Assembly (NCBI GenBank): GCA_034509735.1
Contig: JACGWO010000012.1
Coordinates: 4,464,001 to 4,528,000, forward strand
Reading direction: 5' to 3'
Origin: Sesamum alatum
Taxonomy: Eukaryota > Streptophyta > Magnoliopsida > Lamiales > Pedaliaceae
Length of the DNA: 64,000 nucleotides
Each line of letters starts with the position of its first letter. Position 1 is the first letter of the stretch. Below, one piece after another: positions 1-12,559 of this stretch. Made by a program: the position numbers and the translations under genes. The notes beneath the pieces were generated by a model. That model saw only the letters and a program-made list of their open reading frames with translations, was not told the origin of the DNA and made no database searches.

Positions 1-390
1 GCTTGACGGTCCGTCAATTAACTATCATCCTCCTTAATTGACAAGTATCTGAAATTCTATTATTTCACTTTTTCTTTCTTGATTTATGTTGTCTTTCTAT
101 AAAGTACAAAACAACTTATTATTAAAGTACATAATGTAAATACTAAATAATCAAATAAATAATTAGTAAACTTGCAATATTACATATGAATAATTCGTAA
201 GTATTGATTTAAAATCTACTATAAATTTCTATTTTGTTTGGAAAAGTCATTTAAAAAAGTATAGGCATTAAAATGAAATTTTAGAATAATATGGTGCTTA
301 ACTAAGCTGATTCAGAACATCTTATAAACTCACAAATCTTATAAAATAATTTTTGGATCTTATATGTTGTTATATGTTACTTAAAAAATA
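1..390. other. AT-rich spacer, no gene seen
   Basis: AT-rich sequence without a credible coding frame. Phrases such as 'cttataaactcac' recur many times in the first 8 kb and suggest decayed MITE-like repeats. Confidence 0.6.
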
Positions 391-671
391 GGGATAATTA
401 CATTTGCACCCCATAATCTATGATCTGTTTAGACAAATCACCTCTGCCTTTTGAATAATTACACAAACACTTACTAGAAATGTAAGCATTATTTACACAA
501 ACCACCCATATTTTTTAGAAAATTACACTTACACCCCTCAAAAGTATCGATATTATTACACAAATTATCCCTATCTTTTGACTATCAAGGGTAGTTTATG
601 TAATTATGCAAAAAGTAGGGATGGTTTGTGTAAATAAACTATAGGTTAGGAGGTGTAAATATAATTATCCC
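391..671. mobile_element. Fold-back MITE, 9-bp TSD (Mutator-like family)
   Basis: Both ends form long terminal inverted repeats of about 70 bp beginning GGGATAATTA and reading into a cytosine-rich 'acaccc' phrase. The element is flanked by the 9-bp near-duplicates taaaaaata (382-390) and taaaagata (672-680), with one mismatch. A 9-bp target duplication with long inverted repeats is typical of Mutator-like elements. It has no coding capacity, so it is non-autonomous. Related copies occur at many other places in the window. Confidence 0.75.
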
Positions 672-2532
672 TAAAAGATAAGCTCTTCAAATGTTTAGAT
701 AAAATAAATTTGCGGAACTTATAAGATGTGCGTAACAACAATTTTGTCATTAATATGATCAATTGAAGATGTTTGTTAAGACACAAACGTAATTTTGGAG
801 TCCCTTATTTCTTCTAAATGAATTTATAAGTTCCTAACATCTTATTTTCTGATTTTACAAACTTCACTTTTGAAAAATTTACCAAACACTTCTCAAAATA
901 TTACGAGCTCTCAAACAACTTATAAAATATTTTAAAAAGTTTATAAGCTCACATGAAACACCTTGTGAGCCACATCTCAAAAAATTAACGATTTTTTTAC
1001 TAAATATATTTTGAACGCAAATAAGTAGCATATAATAGTGAAAAGCTTGGAGGCCCTGAGCAAAATATGTATAATTTGGGTCTATAAAATTGGGCCTTAT
1101 TTATCAAAAGTGTAAGAAGCAAAATTCCACAATGATCAACTCTTAACAAAAACTTGCTTATAATTTCGTAATATCTTATTTTCCAATCTTACAATCTCAT
1201 TTTCCGAAAAAACTTACTAAATACTTTGATATATTTTTTTTTATCCTAAAGATACACAAATTTATTTAGAAAAAAACTTAGTAATATAATTTAAATTTCA
1301 CTTTTGATATCTAATAATACTTTTTATTTTTTTTATAACCATTGATGAATTTTTTGTGAATTTTGAATTATTTATTAGTTACTCATTCTATTATTAGATT
1401 TAAATTATTTATAATATTTATTTATTTATTTTTAAAGAACATAAGCATATTTGCTTTATAACAACTTCTTTTGAATTTTATTTTGCCACTTAATGAAATT
1501 ATATTTTTCATTTAAATTTAGATATGTGTACCATTTTTTTACATTTATCCAAAAGATTCACCTATTCTTCTACATAATTAGTTAGTAAATTAAATCAAAT
1601 TTATTTTTATTAAAAATACAATACTCCCGTGCTTTGACACGAGTTATTAACTAGTTCATTAAATAAGTTGAAAACTCTTTATTTTTTTGCAAATGAGCTT
1701 ATAAGGTCCCGACATCGTATAATTTTGATCTTACAATCTCATGTTTTGAAAGATTTACCAAACATTTTACAAAATTTTATAAGTTTTTTTTCTTTTTTAA
1801 CATCTTAAATAACCTCCTAGTTAAAGTTAATTTAAATTACATAAAAAATTTCTAATTCACTCTTATGTTAGTACAACATGAGAAATGGACAAGTCATGTC
1901 AATCTTAGTACTTCAATAACTGTTCAAATTGATGTCCTCCCACAATGTTTGAGCTTCAACTCAAAATATATGCTTATAATTGCAATACACCAAATTCTAA
2001 AGTTGGTATGAAAACAAATTTTCATGGACCACATTCAATTCATACTATTCATGTAAAACTTTCTCTATTGATGGATAATTTGTCTTGTTTTCCTCTAATA
2101 ATTACCCATCAAAGCATTCCAGCAGGTATGTAATTTTCTTTGCAAAAGGAAATTCCGAAAATATTTACTTTTTTTGTTTACAGTTTATCAAAGTTTGTTT
2201 TACTGCTCTGTTGGGAGAGTAATTGTCAACATTGTTAGCACCAATACGCAACAATATTGTTTTAAAGATAAAAAAATAAAAAACAAAAATAAAACTAACT
2301 TTATCTTACTTAGTACACAACTACCGTATTTTTAATATTTCTACCAACAAATTTAATTAAAGCTCGAGTCCTTTGCACTCGTACAATATTTTATTTATTT
2401 ATTTATTTGAGATATCACAATGGTTAATTCGTGGGGGCGTGTCTCTTCACAAAAGAGATAAATAAAATAGTAAATAAGAAAGAATAATCAACAAAATTAA
2501 CAAAAAGGAAGAGTGAAAAATAAATTAATTAA
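672..2532. other. Repeat-rich spacer, no gene seen
   Basis: AT-rich DNA with decayed repeats ('cttataagctc', 'caaacacttctcaaaat' motifs near 700-960 and 1670-1800) related to the Tourist-like element at 7928-8294. A 62-codon frame at 1945-2133 shows no recognisable domain and is probably chance. Confidence 0.6.
1626..1654 (+). mobile_element. Helitron 3' end (fragment)
   Basis: A short hairpin (CCCGTG...CACGAG with a small loop) is followed about 10 bases later by CTAG and then a host T, the classical Helitron 3' terminus. The matching 5' TC end was not found, so the element length is unknown. Confidence 0.45.
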
Positions 2533-2615
2533 TGCTGGCTATGGGGTTCGAACCCATGCGCACTTATGTGCAGAAGATCTTAAGTCTTCCCCCTTAACCT
2601 CTCGGGCAAACCAGC
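2533..2615 (-). tRNA. trnL-UAA: tRNA-Leu (anticodon UAA)
   Basis: Intact 83-nt class II tRNA read on the minus strand. The acceptor stem GCTGGTT pairs with AGCCAGC, followed by discriminator A. The anticodon stem GAAGA/TCTTC encloses the loop CTTAAGA, giving anticodon TAA. A long variable arm (GCAC-ATAA-GTGC) is present, as expected for tRNA-Leu, and the T loop reads GGTTCGAACCC. A and B box promoter elements are intact, there is no intron and no encoded CCA. This is a nuclear-type gene that decodes UUA. It sits alone in an AT-rich gene-poor region. Confidence 0.95.
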
Positions 2616-3417
2616 TGATGTTTAATAGTTTCTTACAATAATAATATCATCGATAATAATGAAATAGTTATTTTTATTATAATTTGCTTCTTAAAATACT
2701 ATAATTCTCACTCCAATTTTTTTATAAAAAAAAAAAAATGGGAAAAAGAAGAATGAAGCAAACACAATTATCAAAATGAAAAGTGGTATAGGTGGTATCT
2801 TTATTTATAAGAAATTATTGGATGAGAGCATGTGATGCATGTGCTACATAAATTTCTTCAAATTCAACTATAAGAATTTTTTTAAATTAATTCCTGATTT
2901 TATTACATATTATCCGGGTTGTTTTTTTTTTTTTTTTTTTTTGTTGGTTATCAAAATTCAAAGACAGAACAAATAAACATGAACAACAATATTTCTTTTA
3001 AAAAAAAATATGAAAAGATACAATCATTTGATTAATTATTTAACTTTGTCCGGAATTTTGGAAATTTTGAATTATGGGCGTCTCGCAATAGTAACAAAAG
3101 ATCAAATCTATCCATACTATTTATTAAGGTTCTGAATTATAATATAACTGACTTTAGTGGACAAAATGTGAATCAATTAAAATGAAGGCAAATATACCTA
3201 TTTCTTCGATAGTTTTCCATGCATAAACATTTTAATTAATGCATTTTATCAATTTTGATGAGTTATTTATTTTGTTTTATTTTTTTAATTGAATAAATGG
3301 TATGTGAGGGCTACGTAATGATATTCAGAATATACGTAAAGGTCCTCAATTTCTCAGTAATCTCATAAGTGGCCAAGATCCACGCCTCTTAACGGATTCA
3401 GCCAAGCCTGAATATAA
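2616..3417. other. AT-rich spacer, no gene seen
   Basis: AT-rich DNA including a poly-T run of more than 20 at about 2921-2942. No coding frame or RNA gene is recognisable. Confidence 0.6.
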
Positions 3418-3693
3418 CACTACAAGAAAAATGCTCAATAGCAACGAAAAAAAATCAGCGTCGAGCTAATTAGCAAGTAAAATCTTCGTTGCTAATGCAT
3501 TATTTCATACAAGAATTTTACTTGCTAATAAATTTAGCAACGAAAATTTACTTGCTAACAAATTTAGCAACAAATTGTTTAGAATATATATTATGTTGTG
3601 TAGATTAGTAACGGGAACTTCACTTGCTAATTAGCTCGACGCTGATTTCAGCAATAAATTTTTTTGTTGCTATTAAGCTATTTCCTTGTAGTG
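3418..3693. mobile_element. CACTA-type MITE with TAA target duplication
   Basis: Begins CACTACAAGAAAA and ends with the inverse form (cttgtagtg). It is flanked by the 3-bp duplication TAA at 3415-3417 and 3694-3696. Subterminal inverted repeats containing 'cgtcgagctaattagca' lie near each end. CACTA terminus, 3-bp TSD and 276 bp length mark a non-autonomous CACTA (En/Spm-like) element without a transposase gene. Confidence 0.85.
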
Positions 3694-4092
3694 TAACTCG
3701 AGTATGTAGGGACTTATAATGACCTCTCAACCGTTATGAATCAATGATTCATTTGAAATCACATAGTTTTGGAATATCTATAAATACTGGCTATCAGTGT
3801 TTTAAACACAATTTTTGACACCCTGATTAAATACTCTTACGATATTTATACTTCCTCTCTTAATCACCAGAGGATTACAATTAATCGGGGTCTTCCCGAT
3901 GATCTTCTCACATGTTCCTTTTTTTGCAGGACGGGACATTGGATCTCAAGCTTATCTAAACACTTTTAGAACATTCCCTAAACACATTAGACCTTAAGTA
4001 GACTTGCAAGATCCAGATACACTACAAAATATAATATTTTTTGAAATATACGCGTATACAAAGAGTGTTCTTCAATCACTAATAAAACAAAA

Positions 4093-4381
4093 CAGATAAT
4101 TATATTTACACCTCCAGATCTATGATCTATTTACAGAAATCATCTATGTCTTTTGCGTAATTACAGAAATTATCCTTGGCAGCAAAAAAAACAAGAGTAC
4201 TTTGTGTAATGATGTTGACGTTTTTGGAGTGTGTGTATGTGTGTGTGTAATCTTCCACAAAGAATGGATAATTTGTGCAAATAATATCGACATTTCTGAC
4301 GAGTGTATATATAATTTTTCAAAAACAAAAATAATTTATGTATATAGACGATAGGTTAGATGTGTAAATGTAATTATTCAG
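4093..4381. mobile_element. Fold-back MITE, degenerate copy of the 391-671 family
   Basis: The left end (gataattatatttacacctcc) and right end (gtgtaaatgtaattattc) are inverted repeats matching the 391-671 element. The inner part contains GTGTGTG repeats. Flanks are A-rich and no clean 9-bp duplication can be defined, so it is older or more damaged. Confidence 0.6.
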
Positions 4382-4489
4382 AAATAAAAACAGGAATCAT
4401 GGAAATAAGGTGCATGCAACCAAACCTACTTTTGAAGGGCGTCACATGCATCAAATGAATGTGCATTGGCAATGAATGGCTACGGATAA

Positions 4490-5110
4490 ACCGTCGTCAA
4501 AAACCGTCCCCACCGCCATAAATTGGCGTAGACCAACCCAACCTCACTTCTTCCGCCGGTGGCCCGCCGTCAATTAATTACAGCTATGTATTTGAACTCG
4601 GAACATTGTACGGACAGCTCGCCTATTTATTTCATTTTTTTGTTGATTTGTTTAAGACGAGCGATAATTGTGTTGTTATATCGAGTAATTCGGGATAGGA
4701 GGTCGCACGTCGCCTCGGGCATCCTGGATGAGCTGGAACCTGAGAAAAAAGTAGATCGTTAGGCTTGCTGGGATGTCCCCAGCGAAGACCCTCCGATGCC
4801 TAAATCAGCTCGAGATCGAGATAATGTGATAAATAATTTACCATAAATGATGTTTGAAAGTGTATATATTAGATAAGGATGTTCGCTTGCTCTGATCCAA
4901 GTGTCAACATATCAAAACCAGAGTTGTCAAGTGATCCAACGGCTCACCTCTTCCAGATCATCAAGATTGGGCCAATTGATGAGTTTTGGTCATTCGACCC
5001 GACCCTGGGCCATGTGGTGTAAATCGTGGCATCCAATAGCAATTTGTACCCTTTTATGAAGGATATTTTTATCATTTCGGGCTTCCTATCATAATTATCC
5101 CCATCATCGA
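4490..5110. other. GC-richer island, possible LTR remnant
   Basis: About 600 bp clearly richer in G+C than its surroundings, with phrases such as 'tgctgggatgtccccagcgaagaccctcc' split around 4768-4792 that look like retrotransposon LTR sequence. No LTR pair, PBS or PPT is visible. The 67-codon frame at 4559-4762 has no recognisable domain. Confidence 0.3.
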
Positions 5111-7005
5111 GATATTAATTATATTAATGTATTCATTGACTCTATATAAAAAAATATAGTATTTAATGACATAAGAAATATAATAAACACTTGATGAAAA
5201 AGATAATATTAGTGATAAAAAAAATTAAATGACAGATATTAATTTTTTTTTAATAATTATGTGACAAGATTTTTTATTTCGTCACTATAATAATTTTTAT
5301 AGTGTAGCAGTGATGATATTTGCATAAAAATTAGTAACAAAAAATTATCATTACAGGCAGTTAGTGACACATGTATATTGATAATGTATTAACAGTAAAT
5401 ATAATTATCGTTATAATTGTGTTGTCACGATAAATGCGTAATTGATATTCGTAATGACAACTTCGTGCATATAAATTCTTGTCACTAATAATTCTTATAT
5501 CGTGGCATGATTAAAAAAAAAGTAGCGTTGATATATATATATATATATAATATATATCTTTAATGACAATTTTTTAGATTGTCACTTAATATTTATTATT
5601 AATATTATATTATGTGTAATGAAATTACATATTCCTATATGTTCGATGAGATTTAAATTCAAATTTTATGCTTGTTGAGTAATGTGATTTCAACTTCTAG
5701 CTCCTATAATAAGACTTTTCTGAATGAACTAATGTGCATGATCTGAAATGGATTGAATTTTTTATTTTAAATTATATGTTGCATCATTTATTATATTTAA
5801 TATACACATACTTGTATGAATTTTTTTTAAATAAAATAAAATATGATGTGCATATTTTAAATGAAACAAAAAGTTGCAATAGAATTTCAAATAGAAAATA
5901 CTATTCAACATTGCTAATGAATTTCCCACCAAATTTTTTTTTCAAAAAAAAAAAAAAGAATAGATAGCTCTTATAAGTGTTTAGAAGAAATAAGAGTATG
6001 GAGCTTATAAGACTAACATATCGATAGTTTTGTAATTACTATGATCAAAATTAAAAGATATATATCATTAAAATCCAAGTAAAGAGTATGTTTGACTAAG
6101 ATTATTTAAAATATCTTATAAAATGTAGAAACTTATAACATGTATTAAGAGCCTAAAGATGTAATTTTATTTTGCAAATAAGCTCTTAAAGTACTGTTTG
6201 GATGAATAAGAAGCCAGAGAATATAAAATGTTAGCGTATTTGGCATAATAAGGTATTCATACTGTAATAATGATCGAAAAAGCCATTAAACTACTGGAAG
6301 TTAAAATCATATAAATTGAAAATTTTACGTTGGTAAAAACGTTATCAATTATATGAATAGTAAAAGTAAAATGCATATAAAATTGTGAGTTGTCTATTGC
6401 ATATTAAGATTAACGAACTTATAAGATATTCTAAAAAAAGTTGGGTGAAGTTAACTTTTATGTAAAGAGTTTATGAGATCTAAGACATATTATTTTAGAA
6501 TCTTATAGCTCTTAAGGAAAAATTTGCCCAACAGTTTTAAAAATTTATAAACTCTCAAACATCTTATAAAATATTCGAAGGAGCTTATAAACTCAAAAAA
6601 AACACCCTCTAAGTTGGCATTCTCCTACTTTTTTCAAGCCCGTAGCATCTTTTTTATTTTTCTTAATTTTATAAGCTCATTCATTAAAAGTATTATCAAC
6701 ACTTATTCAACGTCTTATAAAATATCAAATATCTTATAAGGTATTTTAAATAGTTATAAGTTCATCCGAAAAACCCTCTAAAACTCATGATCTCAATTTT
6801 ATTTTTTTTTTGGAATTGAAGCGATGAACAATTCTTTTATTTTCAATAAATCGATTATAATTATTTATATCAAATATTTTGTATTTAAGAACTTACCAAT
6901 AACTATAACACTCTATACCATTCACCTACTAAAAAAATAGAAATACACATACTATTAAAATAGAACAACATCCCACGTTATCAGAGTTCAAATCTATAAT
7001 TTAAA
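5111..7005. other. Repeat-rich spacer, no gene seen
   Basis: 5160-5600 carries many copies of 'gtgacaataatt'-like phrases and an (AT)n run near 5530-5550, probably a decayed DNA element. 5960-6790 holds fragments of the 'cttataaactc ... acaccctct' Tourist-like family. Confidence 0.5.
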
Positions 7006-7231
7006 GGGTAAATTACAGTGACACCCCTTGAGATTAGATCAAAATACACAAACACCCCTTGTTTTTTGTAAAATTACAGCTACACCCTCTATTCAAAGGC
7101 AAAGCTTACACTAATACCCCTGAGAAATATTACACTAACACCCCTCAAAAGGTGTAATTGTAATTATGCAACAGATAGAGAATGTTTGTGTAATTAGATC
7201 TAACTTCAGAGAATATCAATGTAATTTACTC
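7006..7231. mobile_element. Fold-back MITE, 9-bp TSD
   Basis: Inverted ends GGGTAAATTACA... and ...TGTAATTTACTC, with internal 'acacccct' phrases on both arms. Flanking 9-mers taatttaaa (6997-7005) and taattttaa (7232-7240) differ at one base, consistent with a Mutator-like 9-bp target duplication. It is non-coding. Confidence 0.75.
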
Positions 7232-7927
7232 TAATTTTAAAAGTCATGAGGCCTCACGATCTCGTATTTGGACAGAATGAAAATGAAAAAGGGCCATTTG
7301 TAATCATGCCATTGTTTGGAAATGCATCATGGTAATAATATTTGGCAATGGGCAATCATTCCAATATTACCTATGACATGAGTGCTTTTTAACTGTGTCT
7401 TCACCTTTGAGGCTTTGACTCTCAGAATGTAATAATTATTATAATTAATGTGCTTCGCAGTCAATCAATTAGAGGACAAATCAATTAAAACTTGTTATTA
7501 GTACAAAGAAGTTATGACATTTTGACCTTCCCTTTGTCACTAAAATTCAAATAACCTAAGATTTTATAAAGATGATATTGTAGCTAGTAAGTAATGTGTC
7601 CGAATTAAGATATCTATTTGTGGGAAATTTTAACTCAAATTAGGTCTGGTCAAATTTAAATTAATTATATGAAAAATATAATATGCTCGTTATGCGTGAT
7701 TGGTGTATAATTTAGAGAAAGTGATCAATCACTTCGCAAGTGTATTACACTTACTGTGTGATTAGTTTAGTTCGATCATACCTGATTTTGTAAGAATTTT
7801 CCATGTGAAATATTACTTTTTGGTCATACTATGTATGACTTAATATTAGGAAATTGAAAACTGTAACGTGTTTGTTTCGTTGTAGATGGGTTTTGGACTT
7901 TGTGTTGAAAATTTTCAGACGGATTAA

Positions 7928-8294
7928 GAGGGTGTTTGGGTGAGTTTGTAAACTTTTCAAAATATTTTATCAGTTGTTTGGGAGCAGTGTTTGATAAATC
8001 CTTCAGAAAATGAGAACTGGATCTTAGAAGATCATTTGGAAAATAGATATTAACAAACTTTTCAATTTTGATCATATTAATTACAAAATTATCATTATTG
8101 ACATCTTATGTGCTCCATGTATATAATTTTATAATATCCAAATAGTTCAAGTGCTTATCTTTAAAACAAAATCTAACATATTATAAATTTTAAAAACACA
8201 TCATGACATGTATGAGTTTATAATGTGCTTTAAATAAGTTTAACCAAACACCGAGTTTATAATGTGCTTTAAATAAGTTTAACCAAACACCCTC
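7928..8294. mobile_element. Tourist-like (PIF/Harbinger) MITE, TAA TSD
   Basis: Terminal inverted repeats GAGGGTGTTTGG / CCAAACACCCTC are flanked by the TAA duplication at 7925-7927 and 8295-8297. The 3-bp TAA target and the TIR are typical of PIF/Harbinger-derived MITEs. The right end contains a direct duplication of a 39-bp unit at 8214-8252 and 8253-8291. Confidence 0.75.
8214..8291. repeat. 39-bp direct tandem repeat, two copies
   Basis: The unit starting 'gagtttataatgtgc' is present twice back to back with no visible differences (8214-8252 and 8253-8291), inside the right end of the Tourist-like MITE. It indicates a recent local duplication. Confidence 0.85.
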
Positions 8295-8544
8295 TAAAAT
8301 AGGATCTTCTACCTTATAACCCAAATGGTAAAAATAATATCATCCACCGGAAAAAGATGAATGTTGATGTTACAAAATTAAGTGACGATATTAAAATTTT
8401 CACTGATTATATGCACCAGATTTTTGATTTTGTAAGATAATATTTTTTTAAAACTGAATAGTGATAATTGTTGTGTAAATATTGTCTCTATCAATAATTA
8501 GTATTAAAATTTGTGTATAAAATTATCAATAATGAAAATTAGTG

Positions 8545-8549
8545 ACATG
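8545..8549. repeat. Copia target site duplication, left (ACATG)
   Basis: Direct 5-bp repeat ACATG bordering the left LTR. The identical copy lies at 14194-14198, beyond the right LTR. Confidence 0.9.
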
Positions 8550-8802
8550 TGTTATAATATATATATATATATATATAATTAGAACAGTTTGAGAATTAGA
8601 ATTGAGAGAAAAGAAAAAAGTATTCTTATATCTTTCTCATTGATCTCAATATAAAAGAAGTGCCCTATTTATAGGCTCCAAAGTACAACCAAAAAGTTTC
8701 ATCACGATGAAGGAAGATGAATCAAAAGGGCTAATATTTATGGGGAATGTAATGAGTATGGAATATGAAGATGAATATCCACAAATTTTAATTTTCATAA
8801 CA
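8550..8802 (-). repeat. Copia 3' LTR
   Basis: Starts TGTTATAA and ends CATAACA on the + strand, with an (AT)n run near the outer edge. It is the downstream LTR of the minus-strand element. The adjacent ccccccc run (8803-8809) is the complement of its polypurine tract. Confidence 0.92.
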
Positions 8803-8815
8803 CCCCCCCTGGATG
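8803..8815 (-). other. Copia polypurine tract
   Basis: Immediately inside the 3' LTR the + strand reads a run of C followed by 'tggatg', i.e. a G-rich purine tract on the coding strand. This is where plus-strand DNA synthesis is primed in LTR elements. Confidence 0.7.
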
Positions 8816-9019
8816 TTTATTAATCAAGAATATGTCTCGTTAAAACCTTATTAGGAAAAGCCCCGATGGACAAAAAAACTAGTGAAGGCAAAACAGTACA
8901 TTATTCCTAAAAACAGGATTATATACTGCTTCATTAAAAACCTTACCAGAAAAACCCAATGCAAAAAACCATAATTAAAGAAAAGAGTGCAGTGCATATT
9001 AACTCCCCCTTATTAAAAT

Positions 9020-10835
9020 ATCAATTGAGATTTTTGAGGCGACGAACGCCAATATTATGAACTATCTTCTGAAATATTGCAGTAGGAAGTGCCTTGGTGA
9101 ACAAATATGCTAGATTGTCACTTGAATGAACTTGTTGAACATCAATATCACCATTCTTTTGAAGATCATGAGTGAAGAAGAATTTTGGTGAAATATATTT
9201 CGTTCGGTCCCCTTTTATGTACCCTTCTTTCAGTTGGACAATACATGCCGCATTATCCTCATATAAGATCGTTGGGATAATCTTTTCAAATTATAATCCA
9301 CAAGTCCTTCAGATGTGTTGAATCATAGTTCTCAACCAAACACATTCTTGACGTGCCTCATGTATTGCTATAATTTCTGCATAATTCGATGAGGTAGCTG
9401 TTATTGTTTATTTCATAGATTGCCATGAAATTGTTGTATCACCACAAATAAACAAATAGCCAATTTGCGATCGACCATTATGAGGATCAGACAAATAGCC
9501 AGCATTAGAATAACCGATTAGATCGAAATTGGGTACTTTTGAATAGAATAACTACATATTCATTGTACCTCTAAGATAGAGAAATATATGATTAATTTCA
9601 TCCCAATGCCTTTGTGGCGGAAGAACTATATTTTGCTAATAAATTAACAGCAAATGTTGTATCTGGTCTTGTATGGTTAGCAAGATACATTATTACTCCA
9701 ATTACACTGAGATATGGTACTCAGACCAAGTAGTTTTTTATCACCTTCTCGAGGTCTAAAAGGATCATTCTTCACATCTAATGATCTTACAACCATTGGG
9801 GTGCTCAATGAATGTGATTTGTCCATATAGAATCTTTTTAACACCTTAGCGATATAAGCTTCTTGATGCACAAAGATTTCATTCTGTAAATGTTCAATTT
9901 GCATTCTGAGACAATATTTTGTTCTTCCTAAATCTTTTATCTCAAATTCTACCTTTAAGCAGTTTATAGCCTTTGGAAGCTCTTCTCGAATTTCAATAAT
10001 GCTTAAGTCATCAACATAAACTGCAATTATAATAAATTTATTTTCTGATCTTCTCATGAAAATACATGGACTAATGAGGTCATTTTTGTATTCTTCTTTC
10101 AACAAATGATCACTGAGACGATTATACCACATTCGTCCAGATTGCTTCAACCCATATAGGAATTTATTTAATTTAATAGAATAATATTCTCGAGAACCTG
10201 AATTGTATGTTTCGGGCAAATGAAATTTTTCCAGGAGTTTCATATAGATATCATTATCAAGTGAGCCATATAGATAAGTTGTAACGACATCCAGTATCGA
10301 GTCCTTCTTTTAATGCCAGACTAATTAAGTACAGAAAAAGAATTGCATCCACTACAGGAGAGTAAGTCTCTTCATTATCAATATCGGGTCTTTTCGAAAA
10401 TCCTTGAGCAACAAGTCTTTCTTTATATCTGATAATTTCACCTTGCTCATTTTGTTTTTGCACAAATACCCATTTGTATCCCACTGGTTTTATATATTCG
10501 GGTGTATGGACTATAGGTCCAAAAACCTTTTGTTGTGCAAGCGAGTTTAATTCTGGCTCAATTGCGTCTTTCCATTTTGGCCAATCATCTCTTTGTCTGT
10601 ATTCCTGAACAGACTTTGGTATATGATCATCATTATCATTTATTACGTTGAGCGCTACATTATATGCAAAAGTATCATCGACGACGACTTTATTTTGGTT
10701 CCAACATATTGCATTCAGGATATAATTTATAGAGATATCTTCATTTTCATGAATTTCTGGTACCTGAGTTTCTTCTGGAACTGACATATTAATTATGCCT
10801 GGAAACTCTTCGGAGTTGTATCCTCGATTGGCCAT
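9020..10835 (-). pseudogene. Copia reverse transcriptase and RNase H (broken)
   Basis: Minus-strand reading gives the RT start (KERLVAQGFSKRP), the catalytic YVDD motif, then the PIHS-type segment STPMVVRSLD. A further frame carries RNase H with SSNYAEIIAIHEA and YEDNAACI followed by DLFTKALP-like sequence near 9080-9120. In the live enzyme this copies the RNA genome into DNA and removes the RNA strand. At least one frameshift separates the two RT parts (near 10250) and stops interrupt RNase H. The catalytic DD of RT is still visible, but the protein cannot be made whole. Confidence 0.85.
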
Positions 10836-11143
10836 CTTGATTCAGCTTCTTTTCTTTTTTGAGGAATTTTATTTTTGGAACCAATAGGCCTACCTCGCTT
10901 CAGGAGTGGTTTAAGCTCATTTCTAATATTAACTTGTTCGTCAGGGACATCAATTTTTATTGGAGCATTAGCAGCTAGAACATGATATTTAGTTACTCGT
11001 TTTAGGTCAGTAAATGCATCTGGCAGTTGATTAGCTAAACTTTGCAAATGAATTATCTTATAAACTTCCAGTTCACTTAGATTAGTACGAGGATCAAGAT
11101 GAGATATGATAATTCATTCCAATTAATTTTATTTCTCAGCTGC

Positions 11144-12489
11144 TTACTTTCTCCCCCTAATGTTAAAAGTTGATTCATCAAAATGACAATCGACTAATGG
11201 AGCCGTAAATAAGTCTCCTGTCAATAGTTCAAGATACTCTACTATGGAAGGAGATTCAAATCCAACATAAATTCCCAATCTCCGTTGAGGACTCATCTTA
11301 GTACGTTGTGGTGGAGCAATTGGAACATATACCATGCACCCAAAAACTCTTAGATAAGAAATATTATGGGAGAAGATTTGTAATAACTTGTTGGCCTAAT
11401 GAGAATTAATGATGTTGCATGCAAAATAACATGTCTGCAACAAGAAATGGGAAGTTTTGATCTCATAAGCAATGGTCTTACAATTAATTGCAGACATTTA
11501 ACGAATGATTCTGCAAGACCATTTTGTGTATGAGCATGTGTTACAGGATGTTCAACATCAAATCCAATAAACATACAATAGTTATTGAAATTCTGAGAAG
11601 TGAATTCTCCAACGTTATCAAGGCGTATTTTCTTAATTGGATAATCAGAAAAATATGCTCGTAATCTGATTAATTGAGCAAGCAATCTCACAAACGCCAG
11701 GTTGCGAGATGATAATAAAGACATATGTGAACATCTAGTTGATGCATCAATTAAAACCATGAAATATCTAAATGGTCCACATGACGAGTGGATTGGTCCA
11801 CAAATATCGCCTTGTATACGTTCCAAAAATGTGAGAGATTCATTCTCTATTTTTATTGGTAATAGTCAAATAATTAACTTTTCTTGAGAACAAGCAATGC
11901 ATGAATTCTCCATTATTTTTTGCATCATAATTGATTCAGGATGGGCCAACCGGTCATGCCAAACAACAAACTTATTATTATTCGTGAACTTCTGATTTAC
12001 GATAGCATGAGTTTCAATTGTACTAATATATGTGTAGTACAAACCAAAAGAAAATGCCCGTAATTTTTCCAATATGCATTTCGTCCCCGAGATCACACTT
12101 GTGATATAGAGATACTCAATATTCTCTTCATTTGTTGTCTCAATATGATATCCATTTTGGTAGATATCCTTAAATCTTAGAAGTTTTTTTTGAGCCTTGG
12201 TGGAATAAAGTGCATTATTAATATAAAATTATGTTCTACCGGGTAACAATACATCACCTCTTCCGGAGACTTCAATTAACTTTTCACTACCGGATATAGT
12301 ACTAACATTGACTTCTTGCATTACTAAATAAGAGAAGTATTTTTTATCTTTAAGTATTGTGTGAGTTGTGGCACAATCAACGAGACACATATCTTCATTA
12401 TTGACATTAGCATAACCAACTAGATACTCATTCTTGATTAAAAAATGACAAAATATAAAACCAACATCAGAATATGCTACTAATGACAA
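11144..12489 (-). pseudogene. Copia protease, GAG-pre-integrase and integrase (broken)
   Basis: Minus-strand fragments in order: protease-like LVDCATTHTIL (near 12370), the GAG-pre-integrase segment WHDRLAHPESIMM (near 11950), and the integrase core with D (GDICGP), D (RLDNVGEF) and E (QNGLAES) still present, then the C-terminal part around 11144-11335. Integrase inserts the cDNA into host DNA. Several stops and frameshifts separate the parts, so this is a fossil. The C-A-T-T form of the protease motif, instead of DSGA, occurs in some plant Copia elements, but here it may also be decay. Confidence 0.82.
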
Positions 12490-12559
12490 ACAATGATATA
12501 AATAAGTTCTTCATTATTGTAGAAAACATGCAAGATACAAAATTCATAATACTAAACAA

